Assembly (NCBI RefSeq): GCF_018904615.1
Contig: NZ_JADCNH010000001.1
Location: forward strand, 124,001-188,000
DNA length: 64,000 bases
From: Verticiella alkaliphila
GTDB taxonomy: Bacteria; Pseudomonadota; Gammaproteobacteria; Burkholderiales; Burkholderiaceae_B
Direction: 5' to 3'
Shown here: positions 16,265 to 25,496 of the stretch, piece after piece
Position numbering within the stretch: position 1 is the first letter of the stretch
Layout of the letters: every line of letters starts with the position of its first letter
Notes under the pieces: model-generated
What the model saw: only the letters and a program-made list of their open reading frames with translations
What the model was told of the DNA's origin: nothing
Databases searched by the model: none
Made by a program: the position numbers and the translations under genes

Positions 16265-17188
16265 CTAGATCAGCCCCTTGATGGACAGATTGAGGTTGTA
16301 GATTCCGGCGTTGTATTCAAGCTCGCCGCTGCCCAGGCCGAAGATGCGCAAGGCCTCGAAACCCGGGTCGTTCTTGGCGATCCACATGCACGGGACAGAG
16401 AGCACGTCGGCCAGCGTCCTCGTCACAAAGTCCGCGCTCCAGGGCTCGACCGAGACGCGCAGCGATGCGTTCTTGGCGCTTGGACGGCGCACGATCGTCG
16501 TGTTGCCGAAGTCGTCGGTGCGCACGAACGAGTAGTCTTTGAAATCCGCTCGGGCACCCCACTGCGCACACCCGAGGTTGCGGGCCGTGCCAATCGACAT
16601 CATCCCCAGTCCGATCCTTCCGGTGCCGTTCAGCGTCACTCGAAACTCACCGTTCGTGTAGGACGGGAAGTCGCTGAAATACAAGTCCCGCCGGCGCTCG
16701 AATGGCTTGAAATACCACTCCCACCAGTCGTTGATGATGGTCATGTCGAGCGACTCAGTGCGCTCGTAGACCACAACATCGGCGACCGGATCGCGCATCT
16801 GCACCGTGACGGACGTTCCGTCGAGCTCCATCAGCGCCAGGCCAGAAACCGCCTGCTGGGGACGGATCTCCACCCAGATCTCGTCGTTGGCGACGGTCTG
16901 CGTAGACAGTCGACCGTCGAACATCGTCCAGCGATTGACGAGGCCAATCTGCACCCAGAACGTCGGGCTCGTGCGCGGAGGTTTGTTGAGGTTGCCGGCG
17001 ACGTCGGCTGCACGATACCTGGCCAGCGTCTCGGGGATGTAGACGACCTGCCCTGCCGTGTACGTCGTTGTGGAGTTCCAAGGCGTACCGTCGTCCACGC
17101 CAAGATCGGCGTTTACGTCAGGCAGCGGCACGGAGGAATCGATGAGCCGGCCCGGCATCATCATGTTGATGGGTACCAAAACGTCCAT
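16265..17188 (-). CDS. Tail tip/baseplate-region protein
   Basis: 307 aa, containing a carbohydrate-binding-like motif (WNSTTTYTAGQVVYI, residues 37-51) and beta-rich surroundings. It sits between tape measure and fibre, where distal tail proteins are encoded. It lies 8 nt after the tape-measure stop. Confidence 0.55.
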   Translation of the reverse strand: MDVLVPINMMMPGRLIDSSVPLPDVNADLGVDDGTPWNSTTTYTAGQVVYIPETLARYRAADVAGNLNKPPRTSPTFWVQIGLVNRWTMFDGRLSTQTVANDEIWVEIRPQQAVSGLALMELDGTSVTVQMRDPVADVVVYERTESLDMTIINDWWEWYFKPFERRRDLYFSDFPSYTNGEFRVTLNGTGRIGLGMMSIGTARNLGCAQWGARADFKDYSFVRTDDFGNTTIVRRPSAKNASLRVSVEPWSADFVTRTLADVLSVPCMWIAKNDPGFEALRIFGLGSGELEYNAGIYNLNLSIKGLI

Positions 17189-17196
17189 GTGATCCT

Positions 17197-20100
17197 CTAT
17201 GCCATCTCGTTGATGTCGCGCGCGGACTCGGTGACGATCGCGTTGCCGCCAGCCGAGACTTGATCGAACATGTCCACCAGACGGCGGTTGTCCGCGTTGC
17301 CTGCTGCAACGGTGCGGCGCAGCTCCACGATCTCCGCCCGCAGCGCGCGCATCTCCTCGCGGTTGGAGCCCTGCTGCACCATCTCCATGAGGCGCGCGTT
17401 GTCTGCGGCCGGGATGATCCGCTCGCCCTGGTGGATCTGGGCGACCATGTCGTTCGGCACGTAGTTGGTGCCGACCGCAAAGCTGGCGAGTTCGCCGATG
17501 CCGCGCGCGCTGTACAGGAAGTCCTCGAGCGCCTTGGCAGCGCCGATGCGCTTGATCTCAGATTCCCAGTAGGCGGCGCCACCCGAGTCGGCAGGCCGGC
17601 CCAGGATGTTGCGATACCAGCCGTCCACGACGGACCCGGAGGTCTGCGGCGTGGGGGCCGGCGGCTGGGGCGTCGATGCAAGCTTGCCGATGGACTGCGC
17701 GAGGGCCATCACGGCCTGCTGGACGGTCATCACGCTGGTGTCGATGCCGAGCGCCGCGTCCACCTGGGCTTGCGCCTGGTCGACGATGGCCTGCAGCCGC
17801 GCCATCTCGGCTTCGTGCTGGCGGCCGGCAAGCTCGATCTGACGTTCCAGAGCGGTGACAGCGCGTTCCTCGCTGCTAAGTTGCTTGCCCGCGATCTCCT
17901 GCAGCGCGCCGACTTCGTTGGCCGTGCGGGCCCAGTCCAGCGCGTACTCTTCGTACGAGGCAAACATGCTGGTGCTGTTCTGCTGCACAGCCGACAGCGC
18001 GTCGCCGAGATCCAGATTGCGCAGCGACCCGCCGGCGCGGGCGATGGCTAGGGCCGCGGAGATCTGCGCCTGAGCCTCGGCACGGCGCATCTGCTCGAAC
18101 GCATCCGACTCCAGCCGCATCGAGCGCAGAGCGCCGCTGAGCGAGTTGTAGACCGAGGACAGTTCCGACGCCGCGCGCTGGGCCGTCTGCAGCTGCTCCT
18201 GCATGCGCGACATGGCGGTGTTGTGCGTCGTCTGCGCGGCGTCGCGCTCGGCTTGCACCGCCTTGGTGACGGCCGACATGGCATCCTGCACCGCGGACAC
18301 GGCGAGCTGCCACGTCGCCTCCACCATCTCCTCGGCGGCGCGGGTGGCGGCTTCGATGGCCGTGGCGACAGCGGTCGCGGCCTCCTGCTCGGCCTGCAGC
18401 GCCCAGATGCGCTCTTGAAGCGCCCGGTTGCTGGGGTCCAGGCGCTCAAGCTCGCGGCGGCGCAGCTCGGCCGTGTCGCCCATCAGCTGCAGCAACTGGC
18501 CCTCAAGGCCCAGCCGCTCCTGCATGATGGCCTGCATCGCCTGCGCGGCCTGCTCCTGGGCTGCCAGGATCTGCGCCAGAGGCTCCTGCATCGCCAGCAG
18601 TTCAGCTGCGGTCTTCGCGCCCGCTTCGCCGAGAGCCAGGTTGGCCTCGACCAGCCCGCGCATCTCATCCCGCGTCTGCGGCAGCGCCAGCCCCAACTCC
18701 GCAAACCGTCCCGTCAGCTGCTCGGTCAGGTGCGCCGTGCGCTCGGCCTCGGTGTAGTAGTTGGAGTAGTAGCCGGCAAGGAGGTTGGCTGCGTTCTCGG
18801 CACCACCGGCGGCATCGGCCAAGGCAGCAGCAAAGGCGAACGTCTGCGCCACGACCGGCGTGAACGGCAGCTCGCCCATCGCCGCGCGCAGCATGTCCGC
18901 CTGGGCCACGACAGCCACGAACTGATCGCGCAGGCCAAGCAGCGCCTCGTCGCCCAGTCCCGCGAGATCCACGCCGCGCAGCATGCGGGCGAGCGCCTCG
19001 GGCATCTGATCTGCCGCCGACTGCCACGCCTGCAGGGACGCCTGCGCGAGCTGCGCGGGCAGCAGGTTCAGCGCCTCCTCAGCCGTCAGCGACGTAGCGC
19101 GCAGAGGATCGAACAGCGTGCCCCGGTAGTTGTCGCCTACCCCGGTCTCGCCGAAGCTCGCGCCGGACGAGAGCGATCCGCCTGCGCCGACGCCGCCCCT
19201 GCCCTTTTCGCTGCCCTCGTAGCCCGCCCAGAACGCGGACAACGCGACATCCGCACCTACAGTGCTGAATACCCCGTTGATCGCGTCAACCGTCTGCTGT
19301 ATCGCGGACTGCACAGCGCTGGATGCGCCCCCGCCTGACGGCCCCTCCAGGAACTGCACGCCGTTCGCGCTCGCCACCGTCGTGCCGCGACGCGGGTTGT
19401 AGAGCTCGCCGTCGAGAGCCAGGCCGTATTGGGCGCCGGAGCGGGTTTCGCCCTTGAACTGACCGGACAGCAGCGAGATTGCAGCCAGCCCGGCGCCGAT
19501 CCACGGCAGGGCTGCGCCGACCATGCTGCCGGCCGACATGATGCCGGCCATGCCAGGCGCCGCTGGGCCCATGACGCCAGCCATCCCAGACGCGAAAGTC
19601 GTGACCGCGGACGAGCCGATAGCGTTGCCAATCGCGGCCACGCCTGATGCCATCGTCGAGGTCAGCCCACCGGAGAAAGCCGACCACAGCGACGAGCCGG
19701 CATTCAGCAGGCCCCCAGCAGAAACCCCGCCAGAGCCGCCCTGCCCGCCCATGCCGAGCGCGTTGGTCACGATATTCGCCGCACCCTGCGCGACCGGCTG
19801 GATGATCGGGCGCAGGACGAGCGTGTTGAACAGGTTCTCCATCGTGTTGATGAAGTTCTTGCCGAAACCCTCGCCACTCTCGAATCCGCGCAGCAGGGCG
19901 TCGGTCAGGGACTGGCCGATCTGCTCGTTGTAGCGCTGGGCCTCATCCGAGAACGCCTGGTACGCCTGACGAGCCTCACCTTTCTCCATGACGCCGGCCA
20001 GCATCTGCCGCGACTCGTACAGCTCGCGCAGGCGGTCGATCTCGACGTCATACCGCGCTGCCAGATTGCCGGATGCGTCGGTCAGCAGCGCGGAGGCGCG

Positions 20101-22002
20101 GGCCGACTCAAGCCTCGTGATGGCATCCATCGTCTGAGCCGCACGCAGGCGCATCAGCTGCGACTCGGTCATGCCGTAGGCCTGGGCCTGCTCCTCAAGC
20201 GCCATCCTTTGGGCGTTTGTGGCGGTGACTTGGTCTTCGATGGTCCTGATGTGGTGGCGCCACGCCGAGTCTGCAGCCTCCACCTGTGCAATGAACTCGC
20301 CAAGAGCATCCGCCTGCGCGGTGACCGCCTTGGTCGATCCGGAAAGTGCGGCCGGCGTTGTTGCGCCCGCCTTGCCCATCTTGCTCAGTCCGGCCGCTGC
20401 TGCATCAGCGGAGCGAGCAGCGCCGCTCATCGCCGTAGAGAGTTTGCCCAGATAATCCTGGGACAGGGCCTGCTCAATCGCTTTGTTGCGTTCACGGACG
20501 GCGCCAGCCAGTCGGTCATTGGCCGGGTTTGCGAGTTCACTCAGCCGTAGCCCCTGGCCGATGTCGCCGATGTCACCAAGGCCCGGGATGTTACGGATCG
20601 CAGCGACAAGGCTATTCACGCCGCTGAAGGCTGCATCGAGCAGGCCATTGATGGCGCGGATCGCCAAGTTGACGCCGCCGACCACCGCGGCACCCATCAT
20701 GTCGCCGAAGTTGTTCCAGACGAACTTGATGTCTTCGTAGGCCGCCACGAAGGAGCCGATGACGTAGTTGGCTGCGCGCTTGGCGATGTCCACAACGTCG
20801 ACGCCAATCGCTTCCTGGATGGTGTCGCGGAACTTGTACGCGGCGTACCCAGCAGCCGCGAGGATGCCCACCAGAGCTCCGATCGGGTTGGCCAGCATCG
20901 CCGCCGTGACGGCTTTGATCGCCCCGACAAGCCCGGTAGCGAGTGCCGCCGAAAGAAGGCCCACGCCGCCAATCAGGGCGGGGGCGGCAAAGCCGGCTAC
21001 CGCTGCGACCGCAATGTCGGCGTACTCCATGACCATGGAGAGCCCCGCGCCGACAGCCTGGAAAGCGGGGGCGGCAAGCTGTCCAAAGCGGATCAGGTAG
21101 TCGCCGGCGATGCGAATGCCATCGGCAAACCCAAGGATTACGCCAGCCACGGCGCTTGAAGCCCCGGTGGCCTTGTCGATCCGTCCAATAAACTCATTCA
21201 GGTTTGTGTTGACCCGCGTGAACGCATCCGCCATCGTCGCAGGCATCAACGCGGCTTCCGCGCGCAGGCGCTCCAGCGAGCCCACCAAGCCGTCTGCGAT
21301 CACATCGCTCGTGACAAGACCTGCGGCTGCCATGGCCCGCAGCTCGCTCGTGTTCACGCCCATTTGATCCGCCATCGCCTTGAGCACACGCGGGCTTCGC
21401 GACACGATCGTGTCGAAGTCCATCGCGTTCAACCCGCCCGTCGCCAGGGCTCGAGACAAGGAGTTCACGACAACGTCTGCGTCCTGCCCTCGCGTTGCCG
21501 TCGTCACGAGGGCGTTGTTCATTGCCTCCGTGAAGTCGGCCGCCTGGGCCGCGCTGCGCCCCAAGTCTGCGAACGTGGCGACGTTTCTCGCATACACGGC
21601 AACTGTCTGCTGCAAGGGCGAGTATGACGCGTTGGCAATGTCAACCACGCGCCCCATCGCATCCGCTGCCGCATCCATATCTCCTATGGCGGCGCCAACC
21701 CGGCTCTGCATGTCGGACCAGCCATCGGCGTAGCTCCTAAGCGCGGACACGCTAAACGCCGCGGCCAGCAAAGCGCCTGCGCGCGTAGCCGCGGCTGCCA
21801 TCGCGGAAATTCGAGATTCGGCGCCAGCGCTGGACGTAGCAACGCTGTCGATCCTGCCCTTGGCGCGGCCAGACTCCGACCCCAGCCCCTGCGCAGACTT
21901 CTCTGCCTTGCCGCTGGCGGCAGACAGTCGATCCAAGGAGGCGGAGGCCTGGTCGATGTTGGCAGTGCCGTCAACGCGCAGACCGAGTGCAGCGACTTCC
22001 AT
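17197..22002 (-). CDS. Tail tape measure protein
   Basis: 1601-aa protein that sets tail length and enters the cell during DNA ejection. It has an N-terminal TMP domain (about residues 75-270), several hydrophobic segments (about 310-430 and 770-860), long coiled-coils, and near the C-terminus a DUF4214-like module (WYRNILGRPADSGG). The ATG at 22002 was chosen over one at 22110, since two terminator hairpins lie in the interval. Confidence 0.9.
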   Translation of the reverse strand: MEVAALGLRVDGTANIDQASASLDRLSAASGKAEKSAQGLGSESGRAKGRIDSVATSSAGAESRISAMAAAATRAGALLAAAFSVSALRSYADGWSDMQSRVGAAIGDMDAAADAMGRVVDIANASYSPLQQTVAVYARNVATFADLGRSAAQAADFTEAMNNALVTTATRGQDADVVVNSLSRALATGGLNAMDFDTIVSRSPRVLKAMADQMGVNTSELRAMAAAGLVTSDVIADGLVGSLERLRAEAALMPATMADAFTRVNTNLNEFIGRIDKATGASSAVAGVILGFADGIRIAGDYLIRFGQLAAPAFQAVGAGLSMVMEYADIAVAAVAGFAAPALIGGVGLLSAALATGLVGAIKAVTAAMLANPIGALVGILAAAGYAAYKFRDTIQEAIGVDVVDIAKRAANYVIGSFVAAYEDIKFVWNNFGDMMGAAVVGGVNLAIRAINGLLDAAFSGVNSLVAAIRNIPGLGDIGDIGQGLRLSELANPANDRLAGAVRERNKAIEQALSQDYLGKLSTAMSGAARSADAAAAGLSKMGKAGATTPAALSGSTKAVTAQADALGEFIAQVEAADSAWRHHIRTIEDQVTATNAQRMALEEQAQAYGMTESQLMRLRAAQTMDAITRLESARASALLTDASGNLAARYDVEIDRLRELYESRQMLAGVMEKGEARQAYQAFSDEAQRYNEQIGQSLTDALLRGFESGEGFGKNFINTMENLFNTLVLRPIIQPVAQGAANIVTNALGMGGQGGSGGVSAGGLLNAGSSLWSAFSGGLTSTMASGVAAIGNAIGSSAVTTFASGMAGVMGPAAPGMAGIMSAGSMVGAALPWIGAGLAAISLLSGQFKGETRSGAQYGLALDGELYNPRRGTTVASANGVQFLEGPSGGGASSAVQSAIQQTVDAINGVFSTVGADVALSAFWAGYEGSEKGRGGVGAGGSLSSGASFGETGVGDNYRGTLFDPLRATSLTAEEALNLLPAQLAQASLQAWQSAADQMPEALARMLRGVDLAGLGDEALLGLRDQFVAVVAQADMLRAAMGELPFTPVVAQTFAFAAALADAAGGAENAANLLAGYYSNYYTEAERTAHLTEQLTGRFAELGLALPQTRDEMRGLVEANLALGEAGAKTAAELLAMQEPLAQILAAQEQAAQAMQAIMQERLGLEGQLLQLMGDTAELRRRELERLDPSNRALQERIWALQAEQEAATAVATAIEAATRAAEEMVEATWQLAVSAVQDAMSAVTKAVQAERDAAQTTHNTAMSRMQEQLQTAQRAASELSSVYNSLSGALRSMRLESDAFEQMRRAEAQAQISAALAIARAGGSLRNLDLGDALSAVQQNSTSMFASYEEYALDWARTANEVGALQEIAGKQLSSEERAVTALERQIELAGRQHEAEMARLQAIVDQAQAQVDAALGIDTSVMTVQQAVMALAQSIGKLASTPQPPAPTPQTSGSVVDGWYRNILGRPADSGGAAYWESEIKRIGAAKALEDFLYSARGIGELASFAVGTNYVPNDMVAQIHQGERIIPAADNARLMEMVQQGSNREEMRALRAEIVELRRTVAAGNADNRRLVDMFDQVSAGGNAIVTESARDINEMA

Positions 22003-22016
22003 ATCTTGCGCCCATG

Positions 22017-22069
22017 AAAAAGCCCGCACATGGCGGGCCGAGAAACAACAAAGCCGCCCGAAGGCGGCT
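22017..22069 (-). terminator. Two tandem terminators
   Basis: GCCCGC/GCGGGC (22022-22038) with an A-run at 22017-22021, and AGCCGCC-CGAA-GGCGGCT (22052-22069). Both are oriented to stop minus-strand transcription after the gene at 22083. Confidence 0.7.
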
Positions 22070-22082
22070 CTGGGAGGTTTCG

Positions 22083-22766
22083 CTACATGCGAAGGTTGGT
22101 TCCTCGCCACAACTCAGTGACGGGGTCGTACTCCATGTCAATCGAGTAATTGGCGCGGAGCATCGCGCCGAATCTGTTCTGTGAATCTACATATGCGTTC
22201 ACCTGGAACTTGCAGTCACCAGCCACCCGGGAAGAAACACCGTCTGCCATCGAAGATGGAAACTTTGCCGTGCTTGGCGCCACCAATTGCCGCTCCACGA
22301 AACGGCGGCTCATGATGAACGCCATTGTGGTGTCCGAGCAATCTCGCCTCCTCTTCTCGGCCGCTGCTCGCTGCTCGGCCGCCAATTTATCCTGACGTGC
22401 TTTTTCAGCTTTGGATTCACGTTCCGCCTTGTCGCGCGCTTGAGCTTCTGCCTTCTCAGCATCCTTCACCGCACGCGCCTCTGCCAGCAACTTCGCCTCT
22501 TCCGGGCTCGGCTGGGTCACGACCGCAACGATTGGAACCAGTATCAAGATGATCAGCAATGCCGCGACGGGTGCGGCCCAAGACCTGCCCCCAGCCAAGG
22601 TATTCACTCGGCCATAGACGGGCGGCGCCAAGAGAGCGCCGGCCACGAAAAGGAGAAACCCACCGGCCAAAACGTCTTGAGCAAGAAGCGCGATGCCGAA
22701 CAAAGCGAAGATCGCTGCCGCAATCCAGCCGAAGACTCTAACCACTTTCCGAAAGCCCTCTTTCAT
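22083..22766 (-). CDS. Membrane protein moron inside the tail operon
   Basis: 227 aa: three hydrophobic segments (residues 12-90), a long Lys/Glu/Ala coiled-coil (90-145) and a C-terminal globular part with two Cys (RRDCSDTTM, VAGDCKFQV). It lies between the tail chaperone genes and the tape measure gene and is followed by terminators, so it is not a virion assembly gene but an inserted unit. Function is unknown. Confidence 0.6.
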   Translation of the reverse strand: MKEGFRKVVRVFGWIAAAIFALFGIALLAQDVLAGGFLLFVAGALLAPPVYGRVNTLAGGRSWAAPVAALLIILILVPIVAVVTQPSPEEAKLLAEARAVKDAEKAEAQARDKAERESKAEKARQDKLAAEQRAAAEKRRRDCSDTTMAFIMSRRFVERQLVAPSTAKFPSSMADGVSSRVAGDCKFQVNAYVDSQNRFGAMLRANYSIDMEYDPVTELWRGTNLRM

Positions 22767-22832
22767 CGCGTCCCCCTACAAGGCAATGGGGCACTGTAAC
22801 AGAACAATTCGGGCAAGAAGTCGTAGAGCCGC

Positions 22833-23184
22833 TCAGCGACCGCCTCGGCGACCTTTGTTCCGTTGCTTTGTTGCGTCATCGTCACGCGACAGGTAAATCC
22901 CGTCCAGGGTGCGCACGATCTGCGACACCACGTCGAAGTCGAACACCGGGCGGGCATCCACATACCGCTTGATCGCCGACCAGGGGATCTGGCCCTCGCT
23001 CATGCCCCGCTGGCGCTCGGTGGAGAGTTCCCAGAAAGCCTCCCAGAACCAGAGCTCCACGTCGTGAAGCTCGGGCGGGATCAGGTTGCCAGGAACCTCC
23101 AGGCCGTAGTGCTCATAGGCGGCGATCACCTTCTGAGCGTCGGCATTCTCCAGGCTCCAGCGGAGCCGGGTGATCAGTTTTTTT
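22833..23184 (-). CDS. T part of GT tail assembly chaperone (via -1 frameshift)
   Basis: After a -1 shift at the slippery A-AAA-AAC, translation continues in this frame (KLITRLRWSLENADAQKVIA) to a stop at 22833. The result is a G-T fusion of ~250 aa. The T extension binds the tape measure or tail tube in lambda. An internal ATG at 23129 gives a shorter ORF (98 aa), but the open frame reaches exactly to the slippery site. Confidence 0.7.
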
Positions 23185-23590
23185 CGACGCCGCTCACGAA
23201 GGAGTTGGCCTCATCGTCGACGCGGCTGGCGGCCTGGATCACGAGGCCCGCAAACTTGTCGCCGTTGCGCGACAGCAGCCACTTCTCGGCCTGCTCGCGG
23301 CTGTAGGGAATATCCTTGCCGCCGCTCTTGAGCCCCTTCCAGTCCTTCAGGACGGCTTCGGCGAGCGTCTCGCCCATGCTGCGCGTCATCTGGTCGGCCG
23401 TGAGCGGCTTGCCGCGGTTGCGTTGACGATAGTAGGCCTGCTTCTGGTTCAGGCACTTCTGCGCCGCTTCTGCACGCAGGCCGGTGACCAGCAACTCCAC
23501 GCCGGGCGCGCCGTCGAGATCGCCCACCCAGACCCCCTCATCGATGACCTTCATGGCTTCGTCGGTGAGGATCAGTTCGTTGATGTCCAT
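23174..23590 (-). CDS. Tail assembly chaperone G
   Basis: 138-aa helical protein encoded between tail tube and tape measure genes, the lambda gpG position. It ends GVEKN just after seven A residues that form the slippery site, so most ribosomes would make G and a minority GT. It is preceded by a strong terminator-like hairpin at 23677-23705. Confidence 0.7.
   Translation of the reverse strand: MDINELILTDEAMKVIDEGVWVGDLDGAPGVELLVTGLRAEAAQKCLNQKQAYYRQRNRGKPLTADQMTRSMGETLAEAVLKDWKGLKSGGKDIPYSREQAEKWLLSRNGDKFAGLVIQAASRVDDEANSFVSGVEKN
23177..23184 (-). promoter_or_regulatory. Programmed -1 frameshift slippery site
   Basis: AAAAAAAC on the minus strand, in the phase A-AAA-AAC relative to G. This is a canonical -1 slippery heptamer, placed one codon before the G stop (23174-23176). 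The -1 frame is open from here to 22833. Confidence 0.75.
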
Positions 23591-23676
23591 CGTGATTTCC
23601 TTGTCGGTTCTGGTTCGTAAGGCGGGCCACCGGGTGAACCAGGCCCGGCGGCCCTAACCGCTCTCGCGGGTACAGC

Positions 23677-23705
23677 AAAAAGCCCCAGGCTCGCGCGCGG
23701 GGCTT
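23677..23705 (-). terminator. Terminator-like hairpin before tail chaperones
   Basis: AAGCCCC/GGGGCTT arms with a 15-nt GC-rich loop and five A on the plus strand, downstream of the tail tube gene. It could reduce transcription from the abundant tube protein into the less needed tail genes. Confidence 0.55.
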
Positions 23706-23730
23706 CTGTCTTGCTCGACTGCTGGGGCGA

Positions 23731-24204
23731 TCAGGTCTCGACGATGTTGCTGTTGATCCCCACCGACCAGTTGCGCAAGCTCACCGCCGACGCGCCACCG
23801 CCCTGACGGGCGCCGGGCAGGGCCAAGCCGTGAAACATGTCGGTTTGCGTGGTGTCCTCGCCCTCACCGCACTCCTCGCCGGGGTACTCGATCTTCCACT
23901 CGTAGTTGCAGCGGGAAGCCTGGGCGGCCTTCAGGGCGATCTGGCCCGGATCGGTGGGAACCGGAATCATCGTGTTCTCGAGGGTCCCGGCGTTGCTGAT
24001 GCCCTTGCCCTTGAGCACACGGCCACGCCCGAGAATCTCCTGCTCGATCACATTCTGCGTGTCGCCGTACTGGCCGATGTTGGTCATGTAGCCGATCTCG
24101 ATCCACGTGGCGCCGGTGAAGTCGGCGGCGACGAGGTCGTCGGATTGGTTCTCGACTTGCCGGCCGATGAAGATCTTGGCATCGGCGAGGGTGGGTAGCG
24201 ACAT
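23731..24204 (-). CDS. Major tail tube protein
   Basis: 157-aa protein with beta-rich content and segments such as FTGATWIEIGYMTNIG and TLENTMIPVPTDPGQIALKA, which fit lambda gpV/phage tail tube proteins. It lies between neck/terminator proteins and G/GT chaperones, as expected. It builds the siphovirus tail tube. Confidence 0.7.
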   Translation of the reverse strand: MSLPTLADAKIFIGRQVENQSDDLVAADFTGATWIEIGYMTNIGQYGDTQNVIEQEILGRGRVLKGKGISNAGTLENTMIPVPTDPGQIALKAAQASRCNYEWKIEYPGEECGEGEDTTQTDMFHGLALPGARQGGGASAVSLRNWSVGINSNIVET

Positions 24205-24291
24205 GGTTTTGCTCCTGCGCGTATTGCCCTATCGGGCGTTGTTGCCGGCAGCGCCGGGATTGGGGCGTGCGCCAAGCTGGCGGCACAAATG

Positions 24292-24314
24292 AAAAACCCG
24301 GCGCTGGGCCGGGT
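24292..24314 (-). terminator. Terminator after the Bro-N gene
   Basis: ACCCGGC/GCCGGGT with a 5-nt loop and five A on the plus side. It directly follows the Bro-N gene, whose stop codon is at 24314-24316. Confidence 0.6.
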
Positions 24315-24826
24315 CAGGTGAGTTGCAGCGACGGCTGCATTCGTTCGGTTATCGTGAGCAATCGGCTCATGAGGGGCGGCTTCTGCCGCTTGTGTTCGCT
24401 CAGGCCGCGTCCGCACAGGCTTGCGAAGCGGTCCTGGGCGTCGACTGCCGCCTTTGCGGCAAACCACTCCTGGATCAGCGATGGCGCGGCTTGGTGACGT
24501 TCAATGATGTCCAGCACCCAGCGGCGGAACTCCTGCGCCTTGGCCGTGCGAGCGAACATGGCAATCAGGTGGGCGCCGCGAAGGCTGAAAACTCGAGCAT
24601 TGGTCTTGTTCAGGAGCAGGCCGTCGTTTTGGGGGTCTGCCGTCTCGACCATCACCATCGTTGTCATCGATGCCGAAAATTCGGCCTTGTGCTTGTCGTA
24701 GATCCGGGTGACGGCATCCGCTCGTGCGTAACCGAGTGCGCGCGCAATGTCTGCCGCGCTTGCCCAGTGCTTGCCGTCCTTTTCGACCATCCGGATGGTT
24801 TGGTTTTGGAACATCAGTTCTTTCAT
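24314..24826 (-). CDS. Bro-N domain antirepressor-like protein
   Basis: 170 aa. The N-terminal Bro-N/antirepressor domain includes KHWASAADIARALGYARADA and TNARVFSLRGAHLIAMFAR, then a helical C-terminus. Such proteins bind DNA and often counteract repressors. It is unusually placed, within the tail operon, with a hairpin on either side, and so may be a separately expressed moron. Start ATG 24826 has GGAG 5 nt upstream. Confidence 0.75.
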   Translation of the reverse strand: MKELMFQNQTIRMVEKDGKHWASAADIARALGYARADAVTRIYDKHKAEFSASMTTMVMVETADPQNDGLLLNKTNARVFSLRGAHLIAMFARTAKAQEFRRWVLDIIERHQAAPSLIQEWFAAKAAVDAQDRFASLCGRGLSEHKRQKPPLMSRLLTITERMQPSLQLT

Positions 24827-24836
24827 CACCACTCCA

Positions 24837-24862
24837 TAAAAAAAGGCCCGCCGACGCGAGCC
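24837..24862 (-). terminator. Weak terminator before the Bro-N gene
   Basis: A hairpin with GGC/GCC outer and CGC/GCG inner pairs and one bulge, next to eight A on the plus strand. It would partly insulate the Bro-N gene from neck-gene transcription. Confidence 0.4.
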
Positions 24863-24876
24863 AGTTACCGCCGCGC

Positions 24877-25062
24877 CTATGCGGCGCCACCACCGCGATC
24901 CGATTGCCGCTTTCGCAGCAGCTCGGCCTCGCCAGTCTTAGTCTTGAGCCCGAGCGCCTCAGCGGCGCCCTTGGCAATGTGTTTGGCCGCTTCGAGCGGG
25001 CGTGAGTCAGCAGCAGCCTCGCGCGCCAGTTGGCGGCGGGCCTGACAGGGTTTACAGGGCAT
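24877..25062 (-). CDS. Small Cys-containing phage protein
   Basis: 61 aa starting MPCKPCQ and otherwise basic and helical. It follows the tail terminator gene with a 9-nt gap. Function is unknown. The ATG at 25062 is chosen; an upstream start at 25116 would overlap the tail terminator gene. Confidence 0.5.
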   Translation of the reverse strand: MPCKPCQARRQLAREAAADSRPLEAAKHIAKGAAEALGLKTKTGEAELLRKRQSDRGGGAA

Positions 25063-25070
25063 GGGGTTCC

Positions 25071-25496
25071 TTACGCGAAGGTGCGCCAGGGGATGCGGAC
25101 AGGGACCGTCCACCATCCGTCCTGCTCATAGCCTTCCTGGACGTGGGGATACGAGGTCACGGTCACGCACACGGCGCCGAAGCCCATGGGCGTGCCGTCC
25201 TTGAAATGCTCGGCAATGCTGGCGGCCATCTGGTCATAGACCGACACGTCCTGGCCGAGTGGATGCACGAGCGTCACGATGAGCGAACCAGTGCGGGTGT
25301 GCGGCATGCCGTCTGCCACCATCATGCGCACCGGCGCGACCGACACGCGGCCGCAGCGCAGGTAAGGCGAAGGCACGCCATTACTGTGCGGCACCTCGAA
25401 CGTCTGCCCGGGCCAGGCAATCGGCAGGCCCAGCGGCAGCGACTCAACGCGCGCCTTCAGGGCCAGCCAGATAGACGTCTCAACCTTCGCGCTCAT
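25071..25496 (-). CDS. Tail terminator-like protein (DUF4128-like)
   Basis: 141-aa protein: starts with helix (VETSIWLALKARVESLP), followed by strands PYLRCGRVSVAP and GSLIVTLVHPLG, and ends WWTVPVRIPWRTF. This is the layout of lambda gpU-like tail terminators and it lies just before the tail tube gene in transcription order. Its start overlaps the stop of the HNH gene. Confidence 0.6.
   Translation of the reverse strand: MSAKVETSIWLALKARVESLPLGLPIAWPGQTFEVPHSNGVPSPYLRCGRVSVAPVRMMVADGMPHTRTGSLIVTLVHPLGQDVSVYDQMAASIAEHFKDGTPMGFGAVCVTVTSYPHVQEGYEQDGWWTVPVRIPWRTFA

Noticed and set aside
12786-17188. Diversity-generating retroelement near the fibre genes
   Set aside because: No reverse transcriptase ORF or template/variable repeat pair was seen around the tail fibre genes or elsewhere in the window.
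16262-17263. Plus-strand ORF across the tail tip gene
   Set aside because: Opposite a well-formed tail gene; no signal of an independent gene.
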